DNA of 64,000 nucleotides, taken from positions 1-64,000 of the forward strand of contig MEOQ01000043.1 of assembly GCA_001769275.1 (NCBI GenBank), read 5' to 3'. The notes beneath the pieces were generated by a model. That model was not told the origin of the DNA, searched no databases, and saw only the letters and a list, made by a program, of their open reading frames with translations. The first letter of the stretch is position 1. The number at the start of each line of letters is the position of its first letter. This DNA comes from Bacteroidetes bacterium GWF2_43_63. Lineage in GTDB: Bacteria > Bacteroidota > Bacteroidia > Bacteroidales > DTU049. Of this stretch, positions 16,063 to 25,429 are shown piece by piece. Made by a program: the position numbers and the translations under genes.

Positions 16063-18156
16063 TTATTCATCAATCGATGACCCAGCGTCGACTGAAAAGC
16101 GGTTAAACGCCTCATTAAATTCACTGATGAAACTTTTTGAAACCGTTACAGGTTCTTCGATTGGAGGCACCGACAATTTGTATCCATGCGAATTTCCCTT
16201 CACCTTTTTCACGCGTGTCAGATTCACTATATTGGATTTATGACAACGGATAAATTCCCTGTAATCCTGCAGCTGGCTCTCAGCCTGCTTTAACGTCATA
16301 AGCAACAACGTTGTTTTCAGTGAACCATTTGCGATGAAATAAAACTTGGTGTAGTTGCTCTGCCCTTCCACGAGCAACAAATCCGTTGAGTCACTTTCAA
16401 ACACATCTTTCGATTTATCTGAAACGATGCGGATTTTTTTCGCACTTGGTTTTTCTAGTTGTGCGCTTTCGCGAATTCTTGTATTCATAAGTCCGGCCTC
16501 ATGAATATGTTTGCGCAACATCACCTTTTCAATATAAATAACCATAAAAAACAAAGGAACCACAATAAGCCCGGTGAAAGTGAAAACGGCATTCAGTATG
16601 GCAAACAAGCTAAATTCAATTAATCCGAATGATAGCAAATACACAACTACTGAAATATTAATTATCAACAACCCTGAAAAAGCAACGGTTGAAAATGATC
16701 GGTTGTTTTTCGGTGCATTGGACCATTTGGCCGGGAAAGAAGCCATGCCAAAAGTAGCAATTATTGATGGGATGGCCGACAATAAGGCAAGATGCAAATA
16801 AGGTGAAAATCCGGGAAGCGCAAATAAATCAGGGCTGTTGAAGAAAGCAAGCAAAAGAAAAAAATACAATTCAAACGCTAGAAAGAATACTGGCAGCGGC
16901 ATCAGATCGCTCATGTAATCACGAAAGAGAAACAACCTGAACTGCAGTTTTTTCAAATTTCCTATTGTCACAATCAACAACACAAGAAGCGCAATGACAA
17001 AAAAGAAAATCATATTCCGCTGACCGTTTCTTATTCTTTCGTTGAGTCTCTCTTGTGTATTCAGATTCTCAATGCGAATATTCATCCGATCAGTAAAAAC
17101 CTTCAGTGTCATTTCTGCTATTCGCTGCTCACTGGCCATGCCATAAACATTTTTATATGTATCAAGATATTTCTGCATATAAAAGAGCGCCCTGTCGGCA
17201 TCGTGTCCAGTATTCGCATTCACGAGCAACGAATAAAACACACCTTCGTGAAATAAATATTTTGTTTTTGAAATACTATCAAGCGCATCTTCAGCAATTG
17301 TAATCGCTACATTAATATCAAAAAAACCGGTAGCAAAAGCTTTGTAATAAACCATTTCGAAATATCCGCCGGTGTTTTTATTGCGGGTGTTATATTCAAC
17401 GCCCTTTTCACTCCATTGAATGGCGGCTTGGTAATCACCTGTGCCAATGCAATTCTCGGCCAAAAACCCCAGGATTTTCGACGCGTTAAGAACATCATTG
17501 TTATTCTTAAATATTTTCCATGCGTTTTCATAGTAGATAATTGCAGAATCTGGTTGCTCGAAAGAAGAAAGTAGCGCAGCCCTGGCCGTAAAATAATGAG
17601 CTTTTACAGCGCTGAGTTCTACCGATGCAGCCAATAGCTGAAGACTTTCCACACCCTTTTTTGCAGCAACGGTATCACCCATGGCGAGTTCAGATTCAAC
17701 AAGAAGTTGTAAAACCCCTGCAACACGCTGAAAATTCAAAGCCCTCATGAAATACCTAAGGGACTCAAAATAGAAAGCTTCGGATCTTTTTTCCATGAAC
17801 CGGAAATAATAAATTTCTCCGATCGTTTCCAGACATTCGCCCATAAGCAAGTCTGAAACAGCATCCTGTTGCAGATGAATGGTTATTATTTCCCGCGCAT
17901 AAAACAATTTAAAAAGGGCTTCATCAAAATTCCCCTGCAGTTTATACGCTCGTGCAACTGAAATCAAATCCGTTGCTGCCTGAAAATAATCTTCGGATTG
18001 AACACTTGATGCTATTGAATTATTGAGTCTTTCAACGTCTGCACCTGGCGATGAATAGGATAGTGTTTCAGCTTTTCCATCTGGATTCTGAGCATAAAGA
18101 CAATTTGAAGTCAGAAATAGCAGTAAAAATAATATCCGGATTTTCAGCATTTTCAT
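16063..18156 (-). CDS. TPR sensor protein with membrane segments and LytTR DNA-binding domain
   Basis: A 697-residue protein from the ATG at 18156. A signal peptide ends near residue 23 (SNCLYAQ). Residues about 40-370 are tetratricopeptide-type helical repeats, presumably periplasmic. About five membrane segments follow between residues 380 and 560. The C-terminal 100 residues are a LytTR DNA-binding domain (LLVEGQSNYTKFYF, then FIRCHKSNIVNLTRVKKV). It looks like a one-component membrane regulator: outside TPRs sense a signal and the inside LytTR domain binds DNA. It lies downstream of the 1543-residue cargo gene, separated by a weak hairpin, and could regulate surface proteins; that link is inference. 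Confidence 0.75.
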   Translation of the reverse strand: MKMLKIRILFLLLFLTSNCLYAQNPDGKAETLSYSSPGADVERLNNSIASSVQSEDYFQAATDLISVARAYKLQGNFDEALFKLFYAREIITIHLQQDAVSDLLMGECLETIGEIYYFRFMEKRSEAFYFESLRYFMRALNFQRVAGVLQLLVESELAMGDTVAAKKGVESLQLLAASVELSAVKAHYFTARAALLSSFEQPDSAIIYYENAWKIFKNNNDVLNASKILGFLAENCIGTGDYQAAIQWSEKGVEYNTRNKNTGGYFEMVYYKAFATGFFDINVAITIAEDALDSISKTKYLFHEGVFYSLLVNANTGHDADRALFYMQKYLDTYKNVYGMASEQRIAEMTLKVFTDRMNIRIENLNTQERLNERIRNGQRNMIFFFVIALLVLLIVTIGNLKKLQFRLFLFRDYMSDLMPLPVFFLAFELYFFLLLAFFNSPDLFALPGFSPYLHLALLSAIPSIIATFGMASFPAKWSNAPKNNRSFSTVAFSGLLIINISVVVYLLSFGLIEFSLFAILNAVFTFTGLIVVPLFFMVIYIEKVMLRKHIHEAGLMNTRIRESAQLEKPSAKKIRIVSDKSKDVFESDSTDLLLVEGQSNYTKFYFIANGSLKTTLLLMTLKQAESQLQDYREFIRCHKSNIVNLTRVKKVKGNSHGYKLSVPPIEEPVTVSKSFISEFNEAFNRFSVDAGSSIDE

Positions 18157-18214
18157 TTGCTCATATTTGGCGCAATAAAAATAAATCATTTTTTCCAGCT
18201 TTACAACAAAAGAC

Positions 18215-18243
18215 AAAACCCCTGCATTAGCAACAGAGGTTTT
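18215..18243 (-). terminator. Possible weak terminator after the large T9SS cargo gene
   Basis: AAAACC/GGTTTT and CTG/CAG arms with an unpaired C and a loop of about 9 bases; on the minus strand an interrupted T-run follows. Partial read-through into the LytTR gene is plausible. Confidence 0.35.
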
Positions 18244-18279
18244 ACCGTCAGGAATCAATATGTGTTTTCAGAAGAGAAG

Positions 18280-21200
18280 CTATTCAATTATTATTTTTTG
18301 ATTTCCCGATTCATTTTCCGATTCAACCTTAATCAGATACATTCCTGACATGAGATTTTCGGCCGGTACTTTTAATTCAACAGTTTCATCGGCTCCGGCA
18401 ATATACAATTCTGAATACACTCTTTTTCCTGCCATATCAAACAGACTGACCACATACTGCTTGCCATTCATTCCATCAAAGCGTACAAAAACCTGGCTGT
18501 TGCTGTAACTTCCAGCAACGGCAAATGGAACACTGTTGTTCTCGCACTGAGCTGTCATCACCTGCGAATAATTAGTTTTCCCATCAATATCGACCTGCCG
18601 GATCCGATAGTAATTGATGTGTGTAGTCACATTGTCGTCTTTTACGGAATAATTCAAGACTGAATTGGAATTGCCGGCGCAGTGAATGGTCCGAATGTCA
18701 ATGAAAGACTGTCCGTCAACCGATTTTTCAACTACAAAGTAATCACAGTTAATCTGCGATGCCGTACTCCAGTTTACCCGGACAAACTCCCCGTTGCATA
18801 CGGCGTCCATCGAAAGATACGCTACCGGCAATGCACTGTTGATAAAAACAATGGCTTCATCGGTACCGTTGGAAGGGCATAAAGGATTCCCACCCGTTAC
18901 TGAAACGGTATAAGTAGTCTGCACAGTTGGACAAACCGAAATAGTTTGTTGGGTGGTTTCGGCCGGCGACAGGCTGGGATCGGCCGGGTTGGCAGACCAC
19001 GCATAACTGGTACCGCCCGATGCCGACAAAGTGGCGCAATCAGGAGGCGTTATGCTTTGATCAATTCCGGCATCGGGGATCATGACGCCGGATCCTGAAC
19101 CGGCTCCGATCACATAGTCACAGATATCTCCCGAATAACCATCAATCATGAGATAATATTTCTGCCCAGGAGTCAATCCCGTGCCTGTAACTGTTCCATC
19201 AACCATAACGCCTGGATTCCAGCAATTCGAAAACGATGTATAAGTATTGCAATCTGAAGAGCCGTAAATTTCCATCTGAATTCCCCAGTTGTTGAGGCAA
19301 TTCATTACCCAGATATTAAGAGTGACGGTAGATTCTTCAGCAACAAAGGACAACCACGAGTTGTTTTCAATGGTGCCACAGAAAAGCGAACCAAGGTTTC
19401 CCGGTGCATCAACTGTGTAGTCACCACTTGTATTTCCGCAATAGCCATTCAGATTACAGATGGGTGTTGCTGTCAGACATAAATCACCGGCCGCAGGATT
19501 GGTGGCACAACTTGGGATGGCCGGAGGATTGGTCGCGCATATGCCGAATGTGCCATTATTATCATTACCAGCTTCCCAGCAGCGAACCCAGATGGTTGAT
19601 CCAGGTGTCTGATTGTGAAGAACGATTTTTGGCATCAGACCGTTTTCGCTGTCATCGACATCGCAGTCAAGCAAGGTCAGGCTGTTGCAGTCCGGACCTG
19701 TATACACCGCCATTGATCCATCAAGTACTGTTCCGGGCTCTGTATCAAAAGCTACCGAACCTGAAGCAGGTACAATGGCTTTAAACCAGACATCGCCGCC
19801 GGAGAAAGTCCCGCAAACCGGTGCTGGGACAGAGGTTGTAGTACCAGCACAAGCATTGGTAACCGGCGAAAAAGAACAGGAAGATCCGACGGATAACATG
19901 GTTGCTCCACAAGGATCATCATTGGCAAGTCCGGCTGCAATGCCACTGATGTTAAGCGTATATGGATAGCAGGCACCTGTTGATGAATTGTCGAGAATCA
20001 GATAATAGGTATGCCCCGCTATAACTCCGACACACATGTTTTTATCACCCGAAGAACTTTGCTGATAGCCTACGCAGGTTCCGCTGAACGGACAACCGTC
20101 GAAGAGCATCATTCCGGTGTAAGTCCCGGTTGAGGCAAGGTTAAACGTAACAGAACCACTTGAGGCAGCCGTAAAACTATAAACAACTTCTTCGCCGGCA
20201 TAGTAACTCGTGCTGCCGCAAAGGCTCGCAATTTCTGATCCAGCAACATCGTTTACAGCACCACAGGTAGTCGAAGTCTGTGAATATGGCAATGAAATGC
20301 CGGAGATAACTCCTGTCCCTAAGCCTGCGGGACATTTCTGAGCTTCAAGTGCGCAGATAGAAAATGCGCCGGTGAGGTTGCCATCAAGATCCCAAATGCG
20401 GATCCAGACCGAAGAACCCGGGGTGAGCCCGGAGCGGCTGATTTTAGGCATGTATCCATTATCGCTGTCATCGTCGTCGCATTCGAGAAAAGTAAGATTT
20501 GAGCAATCGGGACCAGTGTACAGCGCCATGGCTGCGTCGGTCAGATCGCCCGTCTGCGTATCAATAGTTATTGCGCCATCAGCCGGAACTACAACCCGAA
20601 ACCAGACATCCGCACCTGCATAATTGCCGCATGTCGGAGCTGGTACACTCAGTGAGTTTCCCGCGCAAAGATTTGTTTGTACACTATAAGTACAGGTTGT
20701 TGCCGATGCAAGTAATGTGGCCCCACACGGATCATCATTGGCCAAAGCCGCAGCCGGTGCAGAAATACTTAATGAATATGTTACTGCTGTAGCTGTTGAA
20801 TTATCTAGCAACAAATAATAAACGTGACCAGCTGTAACTGCAACACACATTGATTTATTTCCGGTTGCGCTTTGTGAATACGAAACACAAGAACCGCCCA
20901 TTCCAACAATCGGGCAGCCATCGTAAAGAACCAACGCCGTGTTGGTTCCGGCCGAAGTCAGCGTAATGGTAACATTTCCGGATGTGGCCGGAGTGAATTT
21001 ATAAACGACATCGAGGCCGGCATAATAGGACGAAGAGCCGCAAACCGATGCAGTGGTTGAAGTGAGATTGTTTGCCATTCCGCTTGTAGTCTGACTTGCA
21101 ACCGAATAAGGCAAAGCAGCCACGGTTACATAACCTGTTCCAATGCCGGATGTGCAGAGATCTTTAATTTGTCGTCGTCCCGCTGGAGCTGTCACTGCAG

Positions 21201-22911
21201 GCGTGCAAGCAATGCCACCGATTGTAATGCTGGTGCATTCGGCATCAACATAATTATTAACGACTGCAGTGGGTGTAACATCATAGGTCAACCAGAAATA
21301 ATTGGTACCATTAACTAAAGTAAACGGCATATTGGCCCCTGCGTTTATAGTGAAAGTTCCGGCAGGAGATGCTTCTGTGTTGCCCACCATTACGCTGGTT
21401 GCGAAAACAGAAGAATTTCCGGTGCTCCACAATCGCGCATTGCAGATATCGGCCGCTGAAGTTGTTCCGGTAATATTGAAGGTAAATGATGAAGCACTCA
21501 GAGGACTGCTTGATCCGGTCGTGACTATCTGAACACCGATGATTTGCTGGTAAAGCGCACCAACACCAATGTCTGAAGTTACCGTCTGCGTGGTGGTACA
21601 CGATGAATATGCCATGGGAACGGGACCGGTAATATTGATGGTGTAATCTTCCGTTTCGCCATAAGCGGCCGTTTGGCAAGGACCCGGATCGTCATATTCA
21701 TAAGTCATAATGCGCATTCGTGTGTTGCCCAGTGCCGCCGATGAAGGGACATTGACCGTGATGGTGTTCGTTGTCGGAGCCGTAATATTATCGGCCAACT
21801 GATATTGTTCACCGGCATCGGTAAAATCGCCGTCCTGGTTCCAGTCGAACCAGGCAAAAACATCCTGCGTATAGGACGAAACAAATGTTACGGATAGAGA
21901 ATAACTGTTTCCCTGATTCACAGTAGTGCTCAAACCTGTATAATTTCCATAGCTGGTAGCGCCTGCCTGCCCGGTTGTATTATTGATGGTGTTGAACGTT
22001 ACATTCGAAATCCATTCATCGGTCATGTTCGTAAAAGTCGAGGTGCAATAACATGAAGCTACCGGATTCAAAGTTACCTGAACGCTGGTCGAAGGGCTGC
22101 TCTGACTGTTGTCGGAACAGGTAGTAATTCTTCTGAAATAGGTAGTTGCCGACAAAGTAGTTGAATAGGACATTCCGGTTGCACCTGGTATGTCAGTCCA
22201 ATTTGTATTATCAGTTGATGACTGCCATTGATACACAAGACCGCAACCCACCGACGCACCGGTAACGGAAAGCAATGTGGAGATATTGGGACAAACATTT
22301 GAAAGAGAGGCTGCAACTGTTCCCCCAGTCGGAGTACCGGAGCAACCTACAGTTGATGGCCCTATGGTCATTTGAATGTTGGGGCGCGCACTACCGACAG
22401 TTCCGCTACCGGCCGGGGCACTGGCATCAGAGGTCAGCGTCATGTGCATATTGGTACTGGTGGTGTATCTGAATTTCGGGTAACAGGCAGTTCCCACATT
22501 TGATTCACACAGGACCAACAAATTGTCAATGCAATAATTAAAATCTGTTATATCTATGGTTTTCCAACCGGTCGATCCGAAATTGGCTGTTCCGTCATAC
22601 ACCAGTGTGGCACCGGAAATCATGGTTGCCCAGGTACTGGATGTTATTGAAGTTGCCGTGGTGGTTTTCAGATATATTTTTATCGGTACACTTCCTGTCC
22701 ATGAGGTACTTACATACCATGCAAGTGACTGAATACTGCCATAACTTCCTATTTCAGCAGCCGTATATAAAGATGCGCTGCGTACATATTTCCAGTTGGC
22801 AGTGAATGGATATTGCCCTTCACTTGTACCTGTTCCAATGGTAACCTGCGAAAAAGCGGTATTGCCGGACAGCAGCAATATAGCGACAATAAAAATGAAT
22901 TTTGCTTTCAT
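18280..22911 (-). CDS. Large multidomain T9SS-secreted cell-surface protein
   Basis: A 1543-residue exported protein with a signal peptide (cleavage near NTAFSQ). In order: an N-terminal beta domain; an Ig-like segment (YQWQSSTDNTNW); a GEVED domain with WFDWNQDGDFTDAGE and ending GETEDYTINI; a BNR-type domain (NARLWSTGNSSVFA); two copies of a roughly 250-residue module (YYAGLDVVYKFTPATSG with NDDPCGATLL, and YYAGEEVVYSFTAASSG with NDDPCGATML), each a PPC-like domain plus a lectin-like beta domain; a third related region; a PKD-like segment; a fibronectin-like stretch; and a type A sorting domain ending NQKIIIE. Many conserved cysteines suggest disulfides. It is probably a surface adhesin or matrix protein; no catalytic site is seen. 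Start lies one base after the upstream gene's stop. Confidence 0.85.
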   Translation of the reverse strand: MKAKFIFIVAILLLSGNTAFSQVTIGTGTSEGQYPFTANWKYVRSASLYTAAEIGSYGSIQSLAWYVSTSWTGSVPIKIYLKTTTATSITSSTWATMISGATLVYDGTANFGSTGWKTIDITDFNYCIDNLLVLCESNVGTACYPKFRYTTSTNMHMTLTSDASAPAGSGTVGSARPNIQMTIGPSTVGCSGTPTGGTVAASLSNVCPNISTLLSVTGASVGCGLVYQWQSSTDNTNWTDIPGATGMSYSTTLSATTYFRRITTCSDNSQSSPSTSVQVTLNPVASCYCTSTFTNMTDEWISNVTFNTINNTTGQAGATSYGNYTGLSTTVNQGNSYSLSVTFVSSYTQDVFAWFDWNQDGDFTDAGEQYQLADNITAPTTNTITVNVPSSAALGNTRMRIMTYEYDDPGPCQTAAYGETEDYTINITGPVPMAYSSCTTTQTVTSDIGVGALYQQIIGVQIVTTGSSSPLSASSFTFNITGTTSAADICNARLWSTGNSSVFATSVMVGNTEASPAGTFTINAGANMPFTLVNGTNYFWLTYDVTPTAVVNNYVDAECTSITIGGIACTPAVTAPAGRRQIKDLCTSGIGTGYVTVAALPYSVASQTTSGMANNLTSTTASVCGSSSYYAGLDVVYKFTPATSGNVTITLTSAGTNTALVLYDGCPIVGMGGSCVSYSQSATGNKSMCVAVTAGHVYYLLLDNSTATAVTYSLSISAPAAALANDDPCGATLLASATTCTYSVQTNLCAGNSLSVPAPTCGNYAGADVWFRVVVPADGAITIDTQTGDLTDAAMALYTGPDCSNLTFLECDDDDSDNGYMPKISRSGLTPGSSVWIRIWDLDGNLTGAFSICALEAQKCPAGLGTGVISGISLPYSQTSTTCGAVNDVAGSEIASLCGSTSYYAGEEVVYSFTAASSGSVTFNLASTGTYTGMMLFDGCPFSGTCVGYQQSSSGDKNMCVGVIAGHTYYLILDNSSTGACYPYTLNISGIAAGLANDDPCGATMLSVGSSCSFSPVTNACAGTTTSVPAPVCGTFSGGDVWFKAIVPASGSVAFDTEPGTVLDGSMAVYTGPDCNSLTLLDCDVDDSENGLMPKIVLHNQTPGSTIWVRCWEAGNDNNGTFGICATNPPAIPSCATNPAAGDLCLTATPICNLNGYCGNTSGDYTVDAPGNLGSLFCGTIENNSWLSFVAEESTVTLNIWVMNCLNNWGIQMEIYGSSDCNTYTSFSNCWNPGVMVDGTVTGTGLTPGQKYYLMIDGYSGDICDYVIGAGSGSGVMIPDAGIDQSITPPDCATLSASGGTSYAWSANPADPSLSPAETTQQTISVCPTVQTTYTVSVTGGNPLCPSNGTDEAIVFINSALPVAYLSMDAVCNGEFVRVNWSTASQINCDYFVVEKSVDGQSFIDIRTIHCAGNSNSVLNYSVKDDNVTTHINYYRIRQVDIDGKTNYSQVMTAQCENNSVPFAVAGSYSNSQVFVRFDGMNGKQYVVSLFDMAGKRVYSELYIAGADETVELKVPAENLMSGMYLIKVESENESGNQKIIIE

Positions 22912-22912
22912 G

Positions 22913-23518
22913 TTACTTACCCTCCTTTAGTTTCAGTAATTCATCCGATTCGCGAACCAGCGGCTCAATGATCAGGAATTTTTCAAACGAATACAACCTT
23001 ATCCATTCCTGAACCGCATCGTTGTATAGTTCCCGATCCAGATTTTCATCGCCCGAGTTTTCCATTCGGGGAAAAGATTCGAAGAGAATACTGAAATCAT
23101 CATTCGCAAAATCGGTCGGATTGTACGAGTCAGATAATTCAACCATGCGCTGTTCATTTTTTTCCATCCAGAATTCTCTGGACTTTTTAAACCGCACCGT
23201 ATCGGATGCAGCATTGCCAGATGATAAAAAACGAGGAAAATAATTCTTGTTGTTCAGTAACCATTGCTCCAGCTGTTTATCATAATCTCCGTCTCCGGGC
23301 AATGGGAACAAATGAGCAGATAAATAATCTACATAGGCAGAGTCGGTGAAAGTCTTGTTCGCAACCTGAGCAATTGGAAAATCGGGATCAAACATACTTT
23401 CAGAGACATAGACATATTCACCCTTATAGGTGACCCATTCACTATGTGTCTGGGCAAATGATTGTTTCAGCAATAATGCAGACAAAATCAGCATGCTGGT
23501 TACAATTAATCTTTTCAT
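22913..23518 (-). CDS. Small exported protein in operon with the large T9SS cargo
   Basis: A 201-residue protein with a signal peptide (MKRLIVTSMLILSALLLKQSFAQ). The mature part is acidic and helix-rich (SDTVRFKKSREFWMEKNEQR, then ENSGDENLDRELYND) without cysteines or a sorting domain, so it probably stays in the periplasm. I recognise no family. Its TAA stop is followed by one base and the ATG of the 1543-residue cargo gene, so they are translationally coupled. A role in handling, folding or anchoring that cargo is a reasonable guess but only from position. Confidence 0.6.
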   Translation of the reverse strand: MKRLIVTSMLILSALLLKQSFAQTHSEWVTYKGEYVYVSESMFDPDFPIAQVANKTFTDSAYVDYLSAHLFPLPGDGDYDKQLEQWLLNNKNYFPRFLSSGNAASDTVRFKKSREFWMEKNEQRMVELSDSYNPTDFANDDFSILFESFPRMENSGDENLDRELYNDAVQEWIRLYSFEKFLIIEPLVRESDELLKLKEGK

Positions 23519-24353
23519 TGGCTGTCGGTTTAATATTTTCGTCCATGCAATTGCCGAAGGGCTCTGACACAGAACATAAACAAAGGTATTTTCTCAAATA
23601 AGTACAGCCAAAAGAACTACACCCGCCATCAGCAGACTACGCAAAAATTCAGCATCATGGATAAACCAACACATACTCTTGGCAAACCGACAGGCTGAGA
23701 AATTTCAGATTCTTTGTGAAAAATATTTCGATAATGAAAAATAATTTTGAAATCAGGTTTACATTGTGGTGCTGAACACAAAACTCAAATTGCTTGTTTT
23801 CAAATTACTGCTGATATTTTTCGGGGAAATTTGAACAATCTCAGGTTAGCATAATATGATTTTATGATTACTTGTTTTTTTATTTAACCACTTCTGGCTT
23901 CTTCGAAATTGCCTGATGGATAAAAATGTCTGACGATGCGATAATTATTGGCAATCGGCATGTCTCAGCAGATTTGAACTACTGATGCTTATACCGGAAT
24001 ATCCGAACTTTTTTTGTAAAAAAATCCCATTGACTTTCATCAATGGGATTCAGGCCTATCTGCCGTATAATTAAGGGGGGTATAAAGTGAACAGACAAGC
24101 ACAGATTTGCGGTAATTTTCAAGCTGTTATCTGAATTCGCAAATCCGAGGCAAAAATACTACGCTTTGAGTATCGATTCCAAATAGATTACACCAATGAC
24201 CAGTTTCAATTATGAATAAACAGAATTTCCAACATAATTTGAAAATTACATTCAAAAAAATCAGCAAGTACATCCCATATGCCGAATTCAAAAACATCCT
24301 ATGCCGGAATAACCCCATCGGCTTTTCTATAAAAGTAGTGTTCCTAGATTTTA
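23519..24353. other. 835-base intergenic stretch without genes
   Basis: AT-rich, with no ORF I can support and none of the repeat families seen in the other long gaps. It contains the upstream region of the 201-residue gene and the minus-strand hairpin at 24023-24050. A 63-codon minus-strand frame at 24127-24318 has no gene-like features. Confidence 0.5.
24010..24050 (-). terminator. Intrinsic terminator about 300 bases after the permease gene
   Basis: AATCCCATTGA (24023-24033) and TCAATGGGATT (24040-24050) form a perfect 11-bp stem with a 6-base loop; on the minus strand a run of T follows. The nearest minus-strand gene end is the permease stop at 24354, which leaves an unusually long untranslated trailer. 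Confidence 0.6.
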
Positions 24354-25427
24354 CTACAGCTTAACCCGTGGATCGAGCGCGCGGTAGCACAAGTCGAGCA
24401 AAATGTTGATGATGACAAACATGACTGCAATAATGAGCAGACAGCCCATTAATACGGGCAGATCGTATTTTTCGAGGCTTTGTACCACCAGATAACCAAC
24501 CCCTTTCCAGTCGAAGACATATTCAACAAACACAGCGCCAGCAAGCAATGAAGCAAACCAGCCACTGGCCGATGTCACAACGGGGTTGAGCGAATTTTTC
24601 AGAACGTGTCGCAGAAAAACTTTATTTGCTGAAAGCCCCTTAGCTTTAGCAGTGCGCACATATTCACTCTGCTGAACTTCGAGAATGGAGTTGCGCGAAA
24701 GGCTGATAAATACTGCCAGTGGGCGAATCGACAATGTGAAAGCAGGCAGAATTAAATTTTTCAAGGACATATATTCACCCCGACCTAGGTCATCGGCTTC
24801 GTATAAACTGCCGAACATATTCAGTCCTGTGATATCGCCCAGCACCCACGCAAAGAGCCATGCAATGAGCACCGAGGCAAAAAACGACGGCACCGACATT
24901 CCAAGTACCGATGTCACCATCAGAAATTTGTCCATGAATTTTCCTTTATATCTAGCCGAAACTGCACCAAGAAATACACCGGCCACAAAAGCAAGAATGA
25001 TGGAAACAAAGGCCAGCAGCGCCGTTGCGGGGAATGCAGATTTGAGCATGGAACTCACCGTCATTTGCGTTTGATATGAACGCCGCAGCCAGGGCGCTTT
25101 CAGGAAGATTCCCGATTCGCCTGCAAACGGAATCAGCTTTACCATTTTGCCTTGTTCTTCCTTGCGTAGGAACGCACTTTCCCCGGAATCAGAAAAATAT
25201 CCAATGGGAGAAAGGTCGTTCAGATACATGCAATACTGCACCATGAGCGGCTTGTCGAGGCCCAACTCTTTACGGATCGCCTGTTCTGATGAAATGTCGC
25301 TGCGCTGTCCCAGCATCATGCGCGCCGGATCGGAAGGCAACGCATGAAAAATAAAAAACAGCAAAGTAACGACTCCCCACAGAATGAGAATACCATTTCC
25401 AATGCGGGAGAGCAGAAATCGCAGCAC
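24354..25427 (-). CDS. OppB/DppB-type ABC transporter permease, solitary
   Basis: A 357-residue inner-membrane permease of the peptide/nickel ABC transporter group. The first membrane helix (residues 8-30, with HALPSDPARMMLG following) and the cytoplasmic coupling loop with SEYVRTAKAKGLSANKV are typical; the C-terminus RALDPRVKL matches the family. An insertion of about 60 residues between helices 1 and 2 (YFSDSGESAFLRKEEQGKM) is longer than in E. coli OppB. The partner permease, binding protein and ATPases that such a system needs are not adjacent and must be encoded elsewhere or lost. It follows the DoxX-like gene by 2 bases, an odd operon partner. Confidence 0.85.
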   Translation of the reverse strand: MLRFLLSRIGNGILILWGVVTLLFFIFHALPSDPARMMLGQRSDISSEQAIRKELGLDKPLMVQYCMYLNDLSPIGYFSDSGESAFLRKEEQGKMVKLIPFAGESGIFLKAPWLRRSYQTQMTVSSMLKSAFPATALLAFVSIILAFVAGVFLGAVSARYKGKFMDKFLMVTSVLGMSVPSFFASVLIAWLFAWVLGDITGLNMFGSLYEADDLGRGEYMSLKNLILPAFTLSIRPLAVFISLSRNSILEVQQSEYVRTAKAKGLSANKVFLRHVLKNSLNPVVTSASGWFASLLAGAVFVEYVFDWKGVGYLVVQSLEKYDLPVLMGCLLIIAVMFVIINILLDLCYRALDPRVKL

Positions 25428-25429
25428 AG

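Noticed and set aside
24127-24318. 63-codon minus-strand frame in the large gap
   Set aside because: Hydrophobic by AT-richness only; no promoter at a proper distance, no ribosome-binding site, and it lies in the permease trailer.
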